NCBI RefSeq assembly: GCF_004138335.1
Contig: NZ_RYFW01000001.1
Span: 1,426,001 to 1,490,000 of the forward strand
Length of the DNA stretch: 64,000 bases
Direction: 5' to 3'
Origin: Peristeroidobacter agariperforans
Lineage (GTDB): Bacteria > Pseudomonadota > Gammaproteobacteria > Steroidobacterales > Steroidobacteraceae
Position numbers and translations under genes: made by a program. Every line of letters begins with the position of its first letter. Position 1 is the first letter of the stretch. Under the pieces are notes generated by a model that made no database searches, was not told where the DNA came from, and saw nothing but the letters and a program-made list of their open reading frames with translations. This document shows positions 25,134-34,107 of the stretch, piece by piece.

Positions 25134-26218
25134 TGCGGTGCGCCGCTACTTAACGCCCGTCGCAGCGTCGCTTCGGCGTCGGCGGGTGTTCGATGCGACA
25201 GATCGGCCCAGCCCTGGATCTGCCGCTCGATCAAATCGGTCAGAGCGGTCACGTGCGCGTCGCTGGAGTTCAGCGAGGGAATGTAGTCGTACGCTTCGCC
25301 GCCTGCTTCGAGAAACGATTGCCGATTGCGAAGTGCGATCTCTTCGAGCGTTTCCAGACAGTCGGTCGCGAAGCCGGGGCATATCAATGTCACACGCTTC
25401 GGTCCACTGCGCGCGTACTCGAGCAAACGTTCGTCGGTGTACGGTCGCAGCCATTCTTCGCGACCCACCTGAGATTGGAAACTCACGCTCCATTCTTTCT
25501 CGCCCAGCGAGAGGCGCTCTGCGACCAAGCGCGCGGTCTTCACGCTCTGGCAGTAATACGGATCGCCTGCAGCGACATACCTCTTTGGGATGCCGTGGAA
25601 GGAGAACAGCAGATGGTTCCTCTCGTGCGTGCGCCAGTGTTGCTCGATGCTGGCTGCGAGCGCGCCGACATAACCGTCGTCGTCGTGATAGCTGCCGATG
25701 AAGCGCAGCTCCGGCACCCAGCGCCAGCGCTGCAACTGACGAGTGACGCGATCGAACACCGATGCCGTCGTCGTCCCGGAGTACTGCGGATACAAAGGCA
25801 GAACGACGATGCGCTGTGCGCCTTGCCGTCGCAGCGCTTCGAGTGCTTCAGGAATGGAGGGCGACCCGTAGCTCATGCCGAGCGCAACCGCTGCATTCCA
25901 GCGCGGCTGCAATGCTTCGCCGAGTCGCTTGACCAGTGCGGAGCTGTGCACGAGTAAGGGTGAGCCTTCGGGAGTCCAGATCTGTTGGTACGCATGAGCG
26001 CTCTTCGATGGGCGGATGCGCAGGATCACGCCGTGCAGTGCCAGCCACCAGACCAGCCGCGGCGCCTCGACCACGCGTGGATCCCAAAGGAAGTCAGCGA
26101 GGAAGCGCCGAACCGAAGCGGGATCGGGACCGTCGGGCGTGCCGAGGTTGGCGACCAGGACGCCAATGCGATTGGCGCTGCCGTGTTGATAAGAAGAATT
26201 GCCGAGGTAGTCGACCAT
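25130..26218 (-). CDS. hemH: Ferrochelatase
   Basis: This 362-residue enzyme inserts Fe2+ into protoporphyrin IX to make haem. Motifs include GVLVANLGTPDGP at the N-terminus, LPLYPQYSGTTTAS in the middle, LLFSFHGIPKRY with the catalytic His, and CPGFATDCLETLEEIA with the catalytic Glu. No cysteine-rich 2Fe-2S tail is seen. The start at 26218 (MVDYLGN) is favoured over a GTG 39 bp upstream. It is followed, with 4-bp overlap, by a VOC protein. The 663-bp region upstream must contain its promoter. Confidence 0.94.
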   Translation of the reverse strand: MVDYLGNSSYQHGSANRIGVLVANLGTPDGPDPASVRRFLADFLWDPRVVEAPRLVWWLALHGVILRIRPSKSAHAYQQIWTPEGSPLLVHSSALVKRLGEALQPRWNAAVALGMSYGSPSIPEALEALRRQGAQRIVVLPLYPQYSGTTTASVFDRVTRQLQRWRWVPELRFIGSYHDDDGYVGALAASIEQHWRTHERNHLLFSFHGIPKRYVAAGDPYYCQSVKTARLVAERLSLGEKEWSVSFQSQVGREEWLRPYTDERLLEYARSGPKRVTLICPGFATDCLETLEEIALRNRQSFLEAGGEAYDYIPSLNSSDAHVTALTDLIERQIQGWADLSHRTPADAEATLRRALSSGAPH

Positions 26219-26881
26219 GGGGCGCAAGTCTAATGACGCGAGGCACCTGTCGACCAACAGTCACTGCTGATCGGACCGATTGACGCCAGATCCGGCGCGC
26301 TTGAGGTGCTGGCGGCTCGAGCGGAGTGGGCAATTTCGAAAGCGGGCCGCAGCACCGCGCGAATTGTTTGTGCCACGGGCTATTTTCGTTGTGACTCAGT
26401 GGGATAGGGTCAGTGGGTCATGCCCTCGCAAAGCGCTCGCGAATCCGTCGCCTGGCGCTCTTGCGAAGGTATCTGCGGCGGCTGTGAGGGTATTTGCCTC
26501 GGTTTGTCGCTATACCCATTAGGATCTGCGTGCGTGTGATTAGGGATGCCTTCACAAGGACCCGCATGGTCGGGGCATGCAACCGGGCAAGGACGCCCTC
26601 CACTTCTTTCACTTCATCTTTTTGTTTTCGGGTTGGCGTCCGCCCACCGACCCACCACCCTCTATCGATTGTTCGGAGCGTCGCGATTCGTTACTGCCCC
26701 CTCCCCGGGATCGCGGCCTTCGCGCAGTGGACCGACGACTGGTTTAACTTATTCCAGTTGCGGTCCGGACGGCGGTCGGCAGGTATCTCCCATCAGACCC
26801 TGTCGACCGCCTCCATTTTGGGTTAGCGCTGCATTTTAATGGTCGGGATCGGGCATCCTGCCACGACCCTCCCGACTCCGA
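26219..26881. other. 663-bp region without a recognisable gene
   Basis: It lies between the thiolase 3' end and the ferrochelatase 5' end, both on the minus strand, and must hold the hemH promoter. Short open frames on both strands have arginine- or proline-rich shadow-like content and resemble nothing I know. A GCATG...CATGC hairpin lies near 26570. GTCGGGA near 26841 and TCCCGAC near 26870 could form the thiolase terminator on the minus strand, followed there by CATTAAAA. Base composition between 26380 and 26650 is less GC-rich than flanking genes. Confidence 0.5.
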
Positions 26882-28159
26882 TTAGCGTTCGACTATGGCT
26901 GTGACTCCCATGCCGCCGGCCGTGCACACGGAGATCAGGCCGCGGCCGCCGCCGCGCTGGGCAAGTTGCTTGGCCAGGGTGGCGATGATGCGCGCGCCGG
27001 TCGCGGCGAAGGGGTGGCCGATGGCGACGCTGCCGCCTTTAAGATTCATCTTGCTCCGATCGATGCTGCCCAGAGGCGCGCTGAGACCGAGCCGGTCGCG
27101 GCAGAACTCCGGCGACTCCCAAGCCTTGAGCGTGCACAGCACCTGTGCCTCGAAGGCCTCGTGGATCTCGTAAATGTCGAAGTCCTGCAGGGTCAACTTG
27201 GCGTCGGCGAGCATGCGCGGCACCGCATAGGCTGGCGCCATCAACAGTCCTTCCTTCTGCACGAAATCGACGGCCGCGTACTTGCCATAGGTGAGATACG
27301 CGAGCACCGGTAGTCCGCGCGCCTGCGCCCATTCTTCGCTCGCGAGCAGCACTGCCGCGGAGCCATCGGTCATCGGCGTCGAGTTGCCCGCAGTCAGGGT
27401 GCCGTTCGTCGCGAATGCAGGTTTGAGCTTGGCGAGTTTCTCGAGCGAGCTATCGCGACGAATGTTGTTGTCCTGTTTCAAGCCGCGGAACGGCACGACC
27501 AGATCGTCATAGAAACCTTCATCCCACGCCGCGCCGGCCTTGCGATGACTCTCCAGCGCCAGCTGATCCTGATCGACGCGCGGGATCTGCCAGGTGTGAG
27601 CCATCTTTTCGCAATGCTGTCCCATCGACATGCCGGTGCGCGGCTCGCTCACGCCAGGCAGCTGCGGTTTGAGAAAGCCGGGACGAAAACTGGCCCACGG
27701 CGAGAGTCGCTCGCCTAGCGATCGGCCGCGCGCACTGCGCAGAAGCAATTTGCGATACGCGCTGGGATAAACGATAGGAACATCGCTGGCCGTATCGACG
27801 CCCGCGGCTATCGCGGAGTCGATCTGACCGGTTGCGATTTTCAAACCGAGCACGATGGCAGTATCGAGACTGGTGCCGCAGGCGCGCTGCAAATCGAAGG
27901 CCGGAGTTTCCGGCGCGAGGCCGCTGTCGAGCACGCTCTCGCGCGTCAGATTGAAATCCTTGGAGTGTTTGAGTACGGCGCCGGCGCCTACGTCGCCGAG
28001 CACTTGGCCGCGCAGGTTGAATTTATCCACCAGCCCCTTCAGCGAGGCGGTGAGCATTTCCTGATTGCTAGCCTCGGCGTACACGCCCATCGAGCGCGCG
28101 AACGGAATGCGCGTGCCTCCGATGATGGCAACGCGTCGGACGGACGAACCTACGAGCAT
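26882..28159 (-). CDS. Acetyl-CoA C-acyltransferase (thiolase)
   Basis: This 425-residue thiolase cleaves or forms 3-ketoacyl-CoA. The nucleophilic Cys is in LQRACGTSLDTA. The catalytic His is in GGSVAIGHPFAATGARI, and the second Cys in SVCTAGGMGV. The sequence NEAF-type loop is replaced by IHEAFEAQ, giving HEAF as in FadI-like trifunctional-type enzymes. Start 28159 (MLVGSSVRRVAI) follows a GGAG; longer readings add an unlikely N-terminus. It is divergent from the MATE transporter gene. Partner genes of beta-oxidation are not adjacent, so its pathway is open. Confidence 0.92.
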   Translation of the reverse strand: MLVGSSVRRVAIIGGTRIPFARSMGVYAEASNQEMLTASLKGLVDKFNLRGQVLGDVGAGAVLKHSKDFNLTRESVLDSGLAPETPAFDLQRACGTSLDTAIVLGLKIATGQIDSAIAAGVDTASDVPIVYPSAYRKLLLRSARGRSLGERLSPWASFRPGFLKPQLPGVSEPRTGMSMGQHCEKMAHTWQIPRVDQDQLALESHRKAGAAWDEGFYDDLVVPFRGLKQDNNIRRDSSLEKLAKLKPAFATNGTLTAGNSTPMTDGSAAVLLASEEWAQARGLPVLAYLTYGKYAAVDFVQKEGLLMAPAYAVPRMLADAKLTLQDFDIYEIHEAFEAQVLCTLKAWESPEFCRDRLGLSAPLGSIDRSKMNLKGGSVAIGHPFAATGARIIATLAKQLAQRGGGRGLISVCTAGGMGVTAIVER

Positions 28160-28327
28160 GACGGCTCCATGGCGGGCAACGACGGGGGCGCAAGCATGCC
28201 AGCCGTCGTCAGCCGCGAATAGTTGGGAATCGCTGTTGGCGCGGACGGCTTTAGTCCGTACGCTGTGCGGCCCGCGATCCGTAACGCCACACATTCACCG
28301 CCACAGCCGGCGGCAGTATTCGACCCC

Positions 28328-29692
28328 ATGAGTATCCAGAGCCGCGCCCGCCTGGTCGTGGACGCCCGAGCTATTGTTGCGCTCGGCGGCCCGCTGCTAG
28401 GTAATAACCTCTCGATCACCGGCATGGCCTTCGCCGACACCGTGATGGCGGGCCAGCTGGGCGCGGTCGACCTCGGCGGTCTGGCGATCGGCGCCGCCAG
28501 TTTCAACCTCTTCATGTTCATGGGCTTCGGTTTGCTGATGGCTACTTCGCCATCGGTCGCGCACGCCTACGGCGCCAACGATACGTACAAAGTGACGTCC
28601 TATGCGCGTCAGTCATGGTGGCTGGTGCTGGCGCTTTCAATCCTGTTGTTCACGGGCATGCGCCAGGCGGATTGGTTCCTGCCGGCGATCGGCATCTCCG
28701 AGGACGTGCTGCCGGTCGCAGTTGGATACATTCACGCCATCAGCTGGGGCATGCCGGGCCTGCTCGCGTTCTTTTCGCTGCGTTATATGAGCGAAGGACT
28801 CGGGCGCACCAAGCCCATCATGTTCACGGGCTTTCTCGGCCTGACCGTGAACGTCATCTTCAATTGGATTTTCATCTACGGCAAGTTCGGCGCACCGAGG
28901 CTGGGTGCAGTGGGCTGCGGAGTCGCGACGGCCATCTCCATGTGGCTCATGTTCTTCGCGATGTTTCTACACGTCCGCGTGCACCGAGCGTATCGCCCGT
29001 TCAACTTCTTCGCGCGCATCGATCCGCCGAACTGGCCGGTGCTCGGCGAGCTCACTCGCATCGGTGCGCCGATCGCCGGCAGCATTCTGGCCGAAGGCGG
29101 TTTGTTCGTAGCGGCGGCGCTGATGATGGGCGGGATGGGCGCCGTGACCGCGGCCGGACATCAGATCGCGCTGAACTACGCAGCGTTCATGTTCATGGTG
29201 CCGCTCGCCATCAGCTCGGCCACGACCATTCACGTCGGTCACACGTTGGGGCGGGGCGATCTGATCGGCGCCCGTAATGCTGGTTTGATCGGCGTGGTGA
29301 TGTGCGCCATCGTGATGACCGTATCAGCGATCGTGATCTTGCTGTTCAACGATCAGATCGCCGCGCTGTACACCCGCGATCTGCCGGTGCGCGAGCTGGC
29401 CGCCAGTTTGTTGTTGATGGCGGCGCTGTTCCAGTTTTCCGACGGCGTGCAGGTCGGCGCAGCAGGCGCGCTGCGCGGCTTCAAGGACACGACCATACCA
29501 ATGGCCCTGTGTGTCTTTTCGTACTGGGTGGTTGGGTTCACCTTCGCTTACTACTTCGCTGTGTACCGTGGCGAAGGACCGCGACTGGTGTGGATCGGGC
29601 TGAACGTCGGGCTGACGATCAGCGCGGTGCTGCTGGTGGCGCGCTATTGGTCGATCACCAAAGCGCGCTTGCGAAATCAGCGGCCAGCGTAA
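28328..29692 (+). CDS. MATE family efflux transporter
   Basis: This 454-residue membrane protein has about twelve hydrophobic segments in two homologous halves. The first helix region ALGGPLLGNNLSITGMAFADTVMAGQLG and the later ADGVQV/GALRGFKDTTIP-type segment are typical of NorM-like MATE exporters. It should extrude cationic drugs or metabolites using Na+ or H+. ATG 28328 lies 168 bp from the divergent thiolase start. The last 16 bp overlap the 3' end of the convergent DUF2845 gene, an unusual tail-to-tail overlap. Confidence 0.92.
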   Translation: MSIQSRARLVVDARAIVALGGPLLGNNLSITGMAFADTVMAGQLGAVDLGGLAIGAASFNLFMFMGFGLLMATSPSVAHAYGANDTYKVTSYARQSWWLVLALSILLFTGMRQADWFLPAIGISEDVLPVAVGYIHAISWGMPGLLAFFSLRYMSEGLGRTKPIMFTGFLGLTVNVIFNWIFIYGKFGAPRLGAVGCGVATAISMWLMFFAMFLHVRVHRAYRPFNFFARIDPPNWPVLGELTRIGAPIAGSILAEGGLFVAAALMMGGMGAVTAAGHQIALNYAAFMFMVPLAISSATTIHVGHTLGRGDLIGARNAGLIGVVMCAIVMTVSAIVILLFNDQIAALYTRDLPVRELAASLLLMAALFQFSDGVQVGAAGALRGFKDTTIPMALCVFSYWVVGFTFAYYFAVYRGEGPRLVWIGLNVGLTISAVLLVARYWSITKARLRNQRPA

Positions 29693-30051
29693 GAGCCGCG
29701 CTGCGGATCGTTGTACCCGTAGCCCAGCGTGTCGACTTCCTCGACGATGCCGTCGATGAAGCGCACCCGGCGCATCAGCTTGTTCGGGCCGAAGTTGTAG
29801 GTCCAGGTTTCCACCGGGATTTCGATCAGGCCGTCGCCTGCAAAGAAGATGCGGCCGCCGACCGTGTAAGTGGGACGGCGCAGGATGGTGCGCGTCTGCA
29901 CGTCCACCGGCTCGCCGCAGAACGCCCGTACTTCGGCGCGTGCATCGCCATCGCGGATCAACCGGCTGCCACAACGCATGCCGTCCGCATGCGCCGGCGC
30001 AGCCACCGTCGCGGCAACAAATGTCAAACCCAGGAGGAGTGCGGTACGCAT
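29677..30051 (-). CDS. DUF2845 exported protein
   Basis: This 124-residue protein has a signal peptide (LLGLTFVAATVAAPAHA). A DUF2845-like domain follows, with MRCGSRLIRDGD and RAFCGEPVD, whose two Cys may form a disulphide. The remainder is beta-rich (ETWTYNFGPNKLMRRVRFIDG). Role unknown; the family is small periplasmic proteins related in shape to SmpA/OmlA folds. Start 30051 is chosen for the signal peptide; a longer reading from 30111 lacks support. It lies 56 bp downstream of the alcohol dehydrogenase gene, so may be read through from that operon. Confidence 0.8.
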   Translation of the reverse strand: MRTALLLGLTFVAATVAAPAHADGMRCGSRLIRDGDARAEVRAFCGEPVDVQTRTILRRPTYTVGGRIFFAGDGLIEIPVETWTYNFGPNKLMRRVRFIDGIVEEVDTLGYGYNDPQRGSYAGR

Positions 30052-30107
30052 GGTCTTCACTATGCCTCGCGACTGATGAATTGCCAATGAAACTTGCACT
30101 TCGTTCA

Positions 30108-31283
30108 TCAAGTCGCCGTCTGGAGCCGTCCTTCGATGCAGTTCCGGTACAACTGAGCAAATTCCGCGACCGTCACCGGCACCGGATTGCCGCCGGTGGA
30201 AGGATCGTCGAACGCCTGTCTGGCAAACGCGTCCGCATGCTCAGGTGTAACGCCCAACTCCGCCAATGTATCCGGTACGCCAATGGTATTTCGCAGTTCC
30301 AGGATCCAGTCCAGCACGCCGCTGAAGGAATGTTGGGGCAGGTTCAGGTAGGCCGCCAGGCGCTGCATCTTCTCGCCGAGTGCCGGACGGTTCCACGACA
30401 ATACATAAGGCATGACGACCGCATTGGTCAGGCCATGGTGCGTGTTCAGGTTGGCCGAGCAGGGATGACTCAGGCTGTGCATTGCGCCCAGTCCTTTTTG
30501 AAACGCGGTGGCGCCCATCAAAGAGGCGGCCATCATGTGCGAGCGCGCCTCGATGTCGCTGCCGTCGCGCACGGCGGTTGGCAGCCAATCGTGAATCAGA
30601 CGCATGCCTTGCAGAGCAATGCCTTCGGCCAGCGGATGATAGGAAGGCGAGCAGTACGCTTCGAGATTGTGAGATAGCGCGTCCATGCCGACCGCCGCGG
30701 TCACCTTCGCGGGTAAGCCCAGCGTCAATTCAGGGTCGGCGATCACGATGGACGGCAACATCCTGGGATGAAAAATGATCTTCTTGGTGTGATCGCGCAC
30801 ATCGGTAATCACGGAGGCGCGTCCGACTTCGGAGCCGGTGCCGGACGTTGTCGGTACAGCCACGGTCGGCGCCATGCCTGAAACATTCACTCGCGTGTAC
30901 CAGTCCTCGCGATCTTCGAAGTCCCAGATCGGACGCGTCTGTCCCACCATCAACGCTACGGCCTTGCCGGTGTCGAGTGCGCTGCCGCCACCGAAAGCGA
31001 TCACGCCATCGTGCGCGCCACGACGGTACGCATTGACGCCATTCGTGACATTCGACTCCACCGGATTCGCTTGCACGTCGCTGAACACTTCACAGGCGAG
31101 TCCTGCCGACTGGCACGCAGCAACGGCGCTTTCGATCATCGTCAGCTTTGCCAACGCGGCATCCGTGACGAGCAGCGGACGTTTCATGCCTAACGTCTTG
31201 CACGCGTCCGGCAGCTCGGAAATGCGGCCGGGGCCGAAGCGGACGGAGGTGGGGTAGTTCCAGTTGCCGCGTAACGAAGCCAT
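30108..31283 (-). CDS. Iron-containing alcohol dehydrogenase
   Basis: This 391-residue enzyme is a group III (Fe-ADH) NAD(P)-dependent dehydrogenase. The cofactor motif is GGGSALDTGKAVAL. The metal ligands are probably in MDALSHNLEAYCSP, SLSHPCSANLNTHHGLTN (two His clusters) and the upstream Asp. PTTSGTGSEVGRASVI is the characteristic central segment. It would interconvert a primary alcohol and an aldehyde. It is the last gene of the permease, glutamine-synthetase-like and aldehyde dehydrogenase operon, 40 bp after the latter, so the likely substrate is the product of those enzymes, perhaps a gamma-glutamylated amino alcohol. Confidence 0.93.
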   Translation of the reverse strand: MASLRGNWNYPTSVRFGPGRISELPDACKTLGMKRPLLVTDAALAKLTMIESAVAACQSAGLACEVFSDVQANPVESNVTNGVNAYRRGAHDGVIAFGGGSALDTGKAVALMVGQTRPIWDFEDREDWYTRVNVSGMAPTVAVPTTSGTGSEVGRASVITDVRDHTKKIIFHPRMLPSIVIADPELTLGLPAKVTAAVGMDALSHNLEAYCSPSYHPLAEGIALQGMRLIHDWLPTAVRDGSDIEARSHMMAASLMGATAFQKGLGAMHSLSHPCSANLNTHHGLTNAVVMPYVLSWNRPALGEKMQRLAAYLNLPQHSFSGVLDWILELRNTIGVPDTLAELGVTPEHADAFARQAFDDPSTGGNPVPVTVAEFAQLYRNCIEGRLQTAT

Positions 31284-31323
31284 GATGTTTTCCTTCGGGC
31301 GGACGGGTTTGCTGACGATCTTG

Positions 31324-32718
31324 CTACTGCGTGCGCGTTCGCAAATGAAACGACTTGGGCCGCGTGAGATGTTCGTAACCGACGACTGACAGCGTGCAGC
31401 CGCGCCCCGAATCCTTCACGCCGACCCAGGCCAGCGCCGGGTCCAGATAGTCGCAGCGATTCATGTACCAGGTGCCGGTCTGGATGCGATCGCCGATGGC
31501 CAGCGCGGCGTCCTCATCGCCCGTCCAGATCGCGGCTGTCAGTCCGAAAGCCGTGTCGTTCATCAGTGCAATCGCCTGCTCGTCCGAGCTCACCTTCATC
31601 AGACCGGCGACCGGGCCAAAAATTTCCTCGCGCATGACGGTCATGGAGTGATCGACGTTCAGCAGCACCTGCGGCGCCAGGTAGGGTGTGCCCGGTATGC
31701 TGTCAGCGAATTTCGCTGCGTCGATCGCGGGCTGCGCGCCGGCGCTGATGGATGCGGCGATCTGCTGACGAATCGTATCCGCCGCTGCGGTCCGAATGAC
31801 CGGGCCGAGCGTGGTGCTCTGCTCGAGCGGGTTGCCGAGCACGTATTTGTTCGTGAGATCGACGAAGCCTTCGACGAATTTTTCGTAGACCCTTTCGTGA
31901 ACATAGATGCGTTGTAAGCCGCAGCACGACTGGCCGCTATTGAAGTACGCGCCGTCGACCACGTTTTCGATGGCGTGCGAGAGATCGGCGTCGTGGCGAA
32001 CATAGACGGGATCGCATCCGCCGAGTTCCAAGCCAACGCCGATGAAACGTTCCGACGCCGCGCGTTGCACGGCGTGCCCGCCAGCGACTGAGCCCGTGAA
32101 TGCGACAAAGTCGATCCGCGGATCGCGAATAACCTTTTCCGTGTCCGCATGACTTAGATGCAAGACTTGAAACACGCCATCGGGCAGGCCGGCCTTTCGC
32201 AGGCAAGTCGCAAAACGCTCGGCGCACAGCGGCGTTTGCGCAGAATGTTTCAAGACCACCGCGTTGCCGGCCATCAGCGCCGGGACGATGCTGTTGACGG
32301 CAATCAGATAGGGATAATTCCAGGCGGCGATGGTGAGCACGACGCCCAGCGGCTCGCGACGAACGAAGCGGGTGAAGTTTTCCTTGGGTCCTGCGTCGAT
32401 GTCGGCGAGCGCTTGCGGGGCGATTGCGATCATGTGCCGCGCGCGCTCGAGTGTGCCGTTCACTTCGCTCGGCGAGTAGCGAATGGGGCGGCCCATTTGC
32501 CAGGTCAGTTCGGTGGCGATGTCGGTGCGTTGACTTTCGAAGATGTCGCAGAAGCGGGTGAGGATGCTTGCGCGGTCGGCGACAGAGGTGCTTCGCCATT
32601 CGCGCTGGGCAGTGCGAGCGCGGTCGAGCGCCTCGTCTATGACCGCGGCCGTCGCGAGCTCGAGCTGAACGTAGACGCTGCCATCGACAGGAGAAATCGT
32701 TCGTTGCATATGCCCCAT
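31324..32718 (-). CDS. Aldehyde dehydrogenase family protein
   Basis: This 464-residue NAD(P)-dependent dehydrogenase converts aldehydes to acids. It shows VLTIAAWNYPYLIAVNSIVPAL (cofactor fold), VAFTGSVAGGHAV, ELGGCDPVYV with the general-base Glu, and NSGQSCCGLQRIYV with the catalytic Cys. EEIFGPVAGLMK is the conserved C-terminal element. A start one to three codons later (MQRTISPV) is also possible. It lies 18 bp after the glutamine-synthetase-like gene and before Fe-ADH, suggesting the second oxidation step of that pathway. Confidence 0.93.
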   Translation of the reverse strand: MGHMQRTISPVDGSVYVQLELATAAVIDEALDRARTAQREWRSTSVADRASILTRFCDIFESQRTDIATELTWQMGRPIRYSPSEVNGTLERARHMIAIAPQALADIDAGPKENFTRFVRREPLGVVLTIAAWNYPYLIAVNSIVPALMAGNAVVLKHSAQTPLCAERFATCLRKAGLPDGVFQVLHLSHADTEKVIRDPRIDFVAFTGSVAGGHAVQRAASERFIGVGLELGGCDPVYVRHDADLSHAIENVVDGAYFNSGQSCCGLQRIYVHERVYEKFVEGFVDLTNKYVLGNPLEQSTTLGPVIRTAAADTIRQQIAASISAGAQPAIDAAKFADSIPGTPYLAPQVLLNVDHSMTVMREEIFGPVAGLMKVSSDEQAIALMNDTAFGLTAAIWTGDEDAALAIGDRIQTGTWYMNRCDYLDPALAWVGVKDSGRGCTLSVVGYEHLTRPKSFHLRTRTQ

Positions 32719-32736
32719 CCGGCGCTGCGGCCTTCG

Positions 32737-34107
32737 TCAAATGATCTCGAAGTACCGCGCCAGCTCCCAGTCCGTAATGTGCTTGCGGAACTCGCGCTCT
32801 TCCCATTCGCGGGTGGCGGCGAAATGATCGACGAAGGCGTCGCCGAAGTACTCGCGCGCCATGCGCGATTGTTTCAAACGCTGGGCGGCATCCCACAGGG
32901 TCCGTGGCAGCGCCAGCTGCTCGGGAAACTTATGGTCGTAAGCATTGCCTTCGACCAGTGGCTCGGGCTCGATGCGATGCTCGATTCCGTACAGCCCCGA
33001 GCCGAGCGCCGCGGCAAGAATCACATAGGGATTCGCATCCGCCGCCGCGACTCGGTACTCCACGCGTTGCGACTTCGCGCTGCCCGGAATGACTCGCAAG
33101 GCGCACGTTCTATTTTCGACACCCACACTTGAATCGGTCGGCGCCCAGAAGCCAGGAATCAACCGTGTGTATGAATTGACGGTCGGCGCCACCATGGCAA
33201 GCAGTTCCGGCATCAGCTTCTGCTGGCCGCCGACGAAGTGACGCATGGTCTCGCTCATCTGGTGCGGCCGGTCCGGATCGTAGAACACCGGCTTGCCGTC
33301 GCCGTCCTTCAGCGACAGGTGAATGTGACCGCTCTGGCCCGGCCAGTCGCGCGACCATTTCGCCATGAAGGTCGCCATCATGTTGTTGCGTTGGGCGATT
33401 ACCTTGACGAACGTCTTGAACAGCGCCGCCTTGTCGGCCGACGCCAGCGCGCTGTCGAAAGCAATCGCCGCCTCGATCACGCCCGGCCCGGTCTCCTCGT
33501 GCAGCCCTTCGATGCCGAAGTCCATGGTTTCGCAGGTCGCTAGCAGGTGCCGATAGAACTCCGACGCGGTCGAATTGCGAATGACGGAATAGCCGAACCA
33601 GCCTGGCGCCATCGGCTTCAGATCGCGATAGTGCTTGGCGCGCACCGATTCGGGCGTCTCGTCGAAGAAGAACACTTCGTACTCGAAGCCCGCATACGGT
33701 TGGAAACCGAGCTTGGCCGCCTTGTCGAGCACACGGCGAAGCACGCCGCGCGGACAGACCTGCTCACCCGCGCCTGTGAACTCGCTCAAGAACAATAGAT
33801 TGTCATCTTCGAACGGCAACGGCCGGCACGATTCGGGAAGGATGCGCACCGGCGCGTCCGGATAGCCCGTGTGCCAGCCGGTGAATTTCACATTGTCGTA
33901 CAGCTGGTCCTGACAGTCCCAGCCGAGCACGACATCGCAAAAGCCGTAGCCGCTCTCCAATGCCGAAATGAATTTGGCGCGCGACATATATTTGCCGCGC
34001 ATGATGCCGTCGATATCGAAGACGCCAACTTTTACATGCGACAGACCGCGCTGCTCGACGATGGCTTTGGCGTCGGCAGCGCTTTTGACCTGGCGGGGCT
34101 CCATCAT
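32737..34107 (-). CDS. Glutamine synthetase-like gamma-glutamyl-amine ligase
   Basis: This 456-residue protein has the glutamine-synthetase fold. The N-terminal beta-grasp contains GVFDIDGIMRGKYM, which is unlike housekeeping GlnA. GFEYEVFFFDET has the metal-site Glu, PGQSGHIHLSLKDG the His, and NRTCALRVIPGSAKSQRVEYRVAAADANPY the substrate side. It resembles PuuA, IpuC and GlnA4-type enzymes, which ATP-dependently couple glutamate to an amine rather than ammonia. It overlaps the permease gene by 4 bp and is followed by ALDH and ADH. No adenylylation-site judgement could be made. The substrate, probably a monoamine or amino alcohol, is inferred from neighbours. Confidence 0.88.
   Translation of the reverse strand: MMEPRQVKSAADAKAIVEQRGLSHVKVGVFDIDGIMRGKYMSRAKFISALESGYGFCDVVLGWDCQDQLYDNVKFTGWHTGYPDAPVRILPESCRPLPFEDDNLLFLSEFTGAGEQVCPRGVLRRVLDKAAKLGFQPYAGFEYEVFFFDETPESVRAKHYRDLKPMAPGWFGYSVIRNSTASEFYRHLLATCETMDFGIEGLHEETGPGVIEAAIAFDSALASADKAALFKTFVKVIAQRNNMMATFMAKWSRDWPGQSGHIHLSLKDGDGKPVFYDPDRPHQMSETMRHFVGGQQKLMPELLAMVAPTVNSYTRLIPGFWAPTDSSVGVENRTCALRVIPGSAKSQRVEYRVAAADANPYVILAAALGSGLYGIEHRIEPEPLVEGNAYDHKFPEQLALPRTLWDAAQRLKQSRMAREYFGDAFVDHFAATREWEEREFRKHITDWELARYFEII

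Noticed and set aside
26546-26839. 97-residue frame in the long gap before ferrochelatase
   Set aside because: Pro/Ser/Arg-rich with no domain, no ribosome site and no signal peptide; treated as non-coding.
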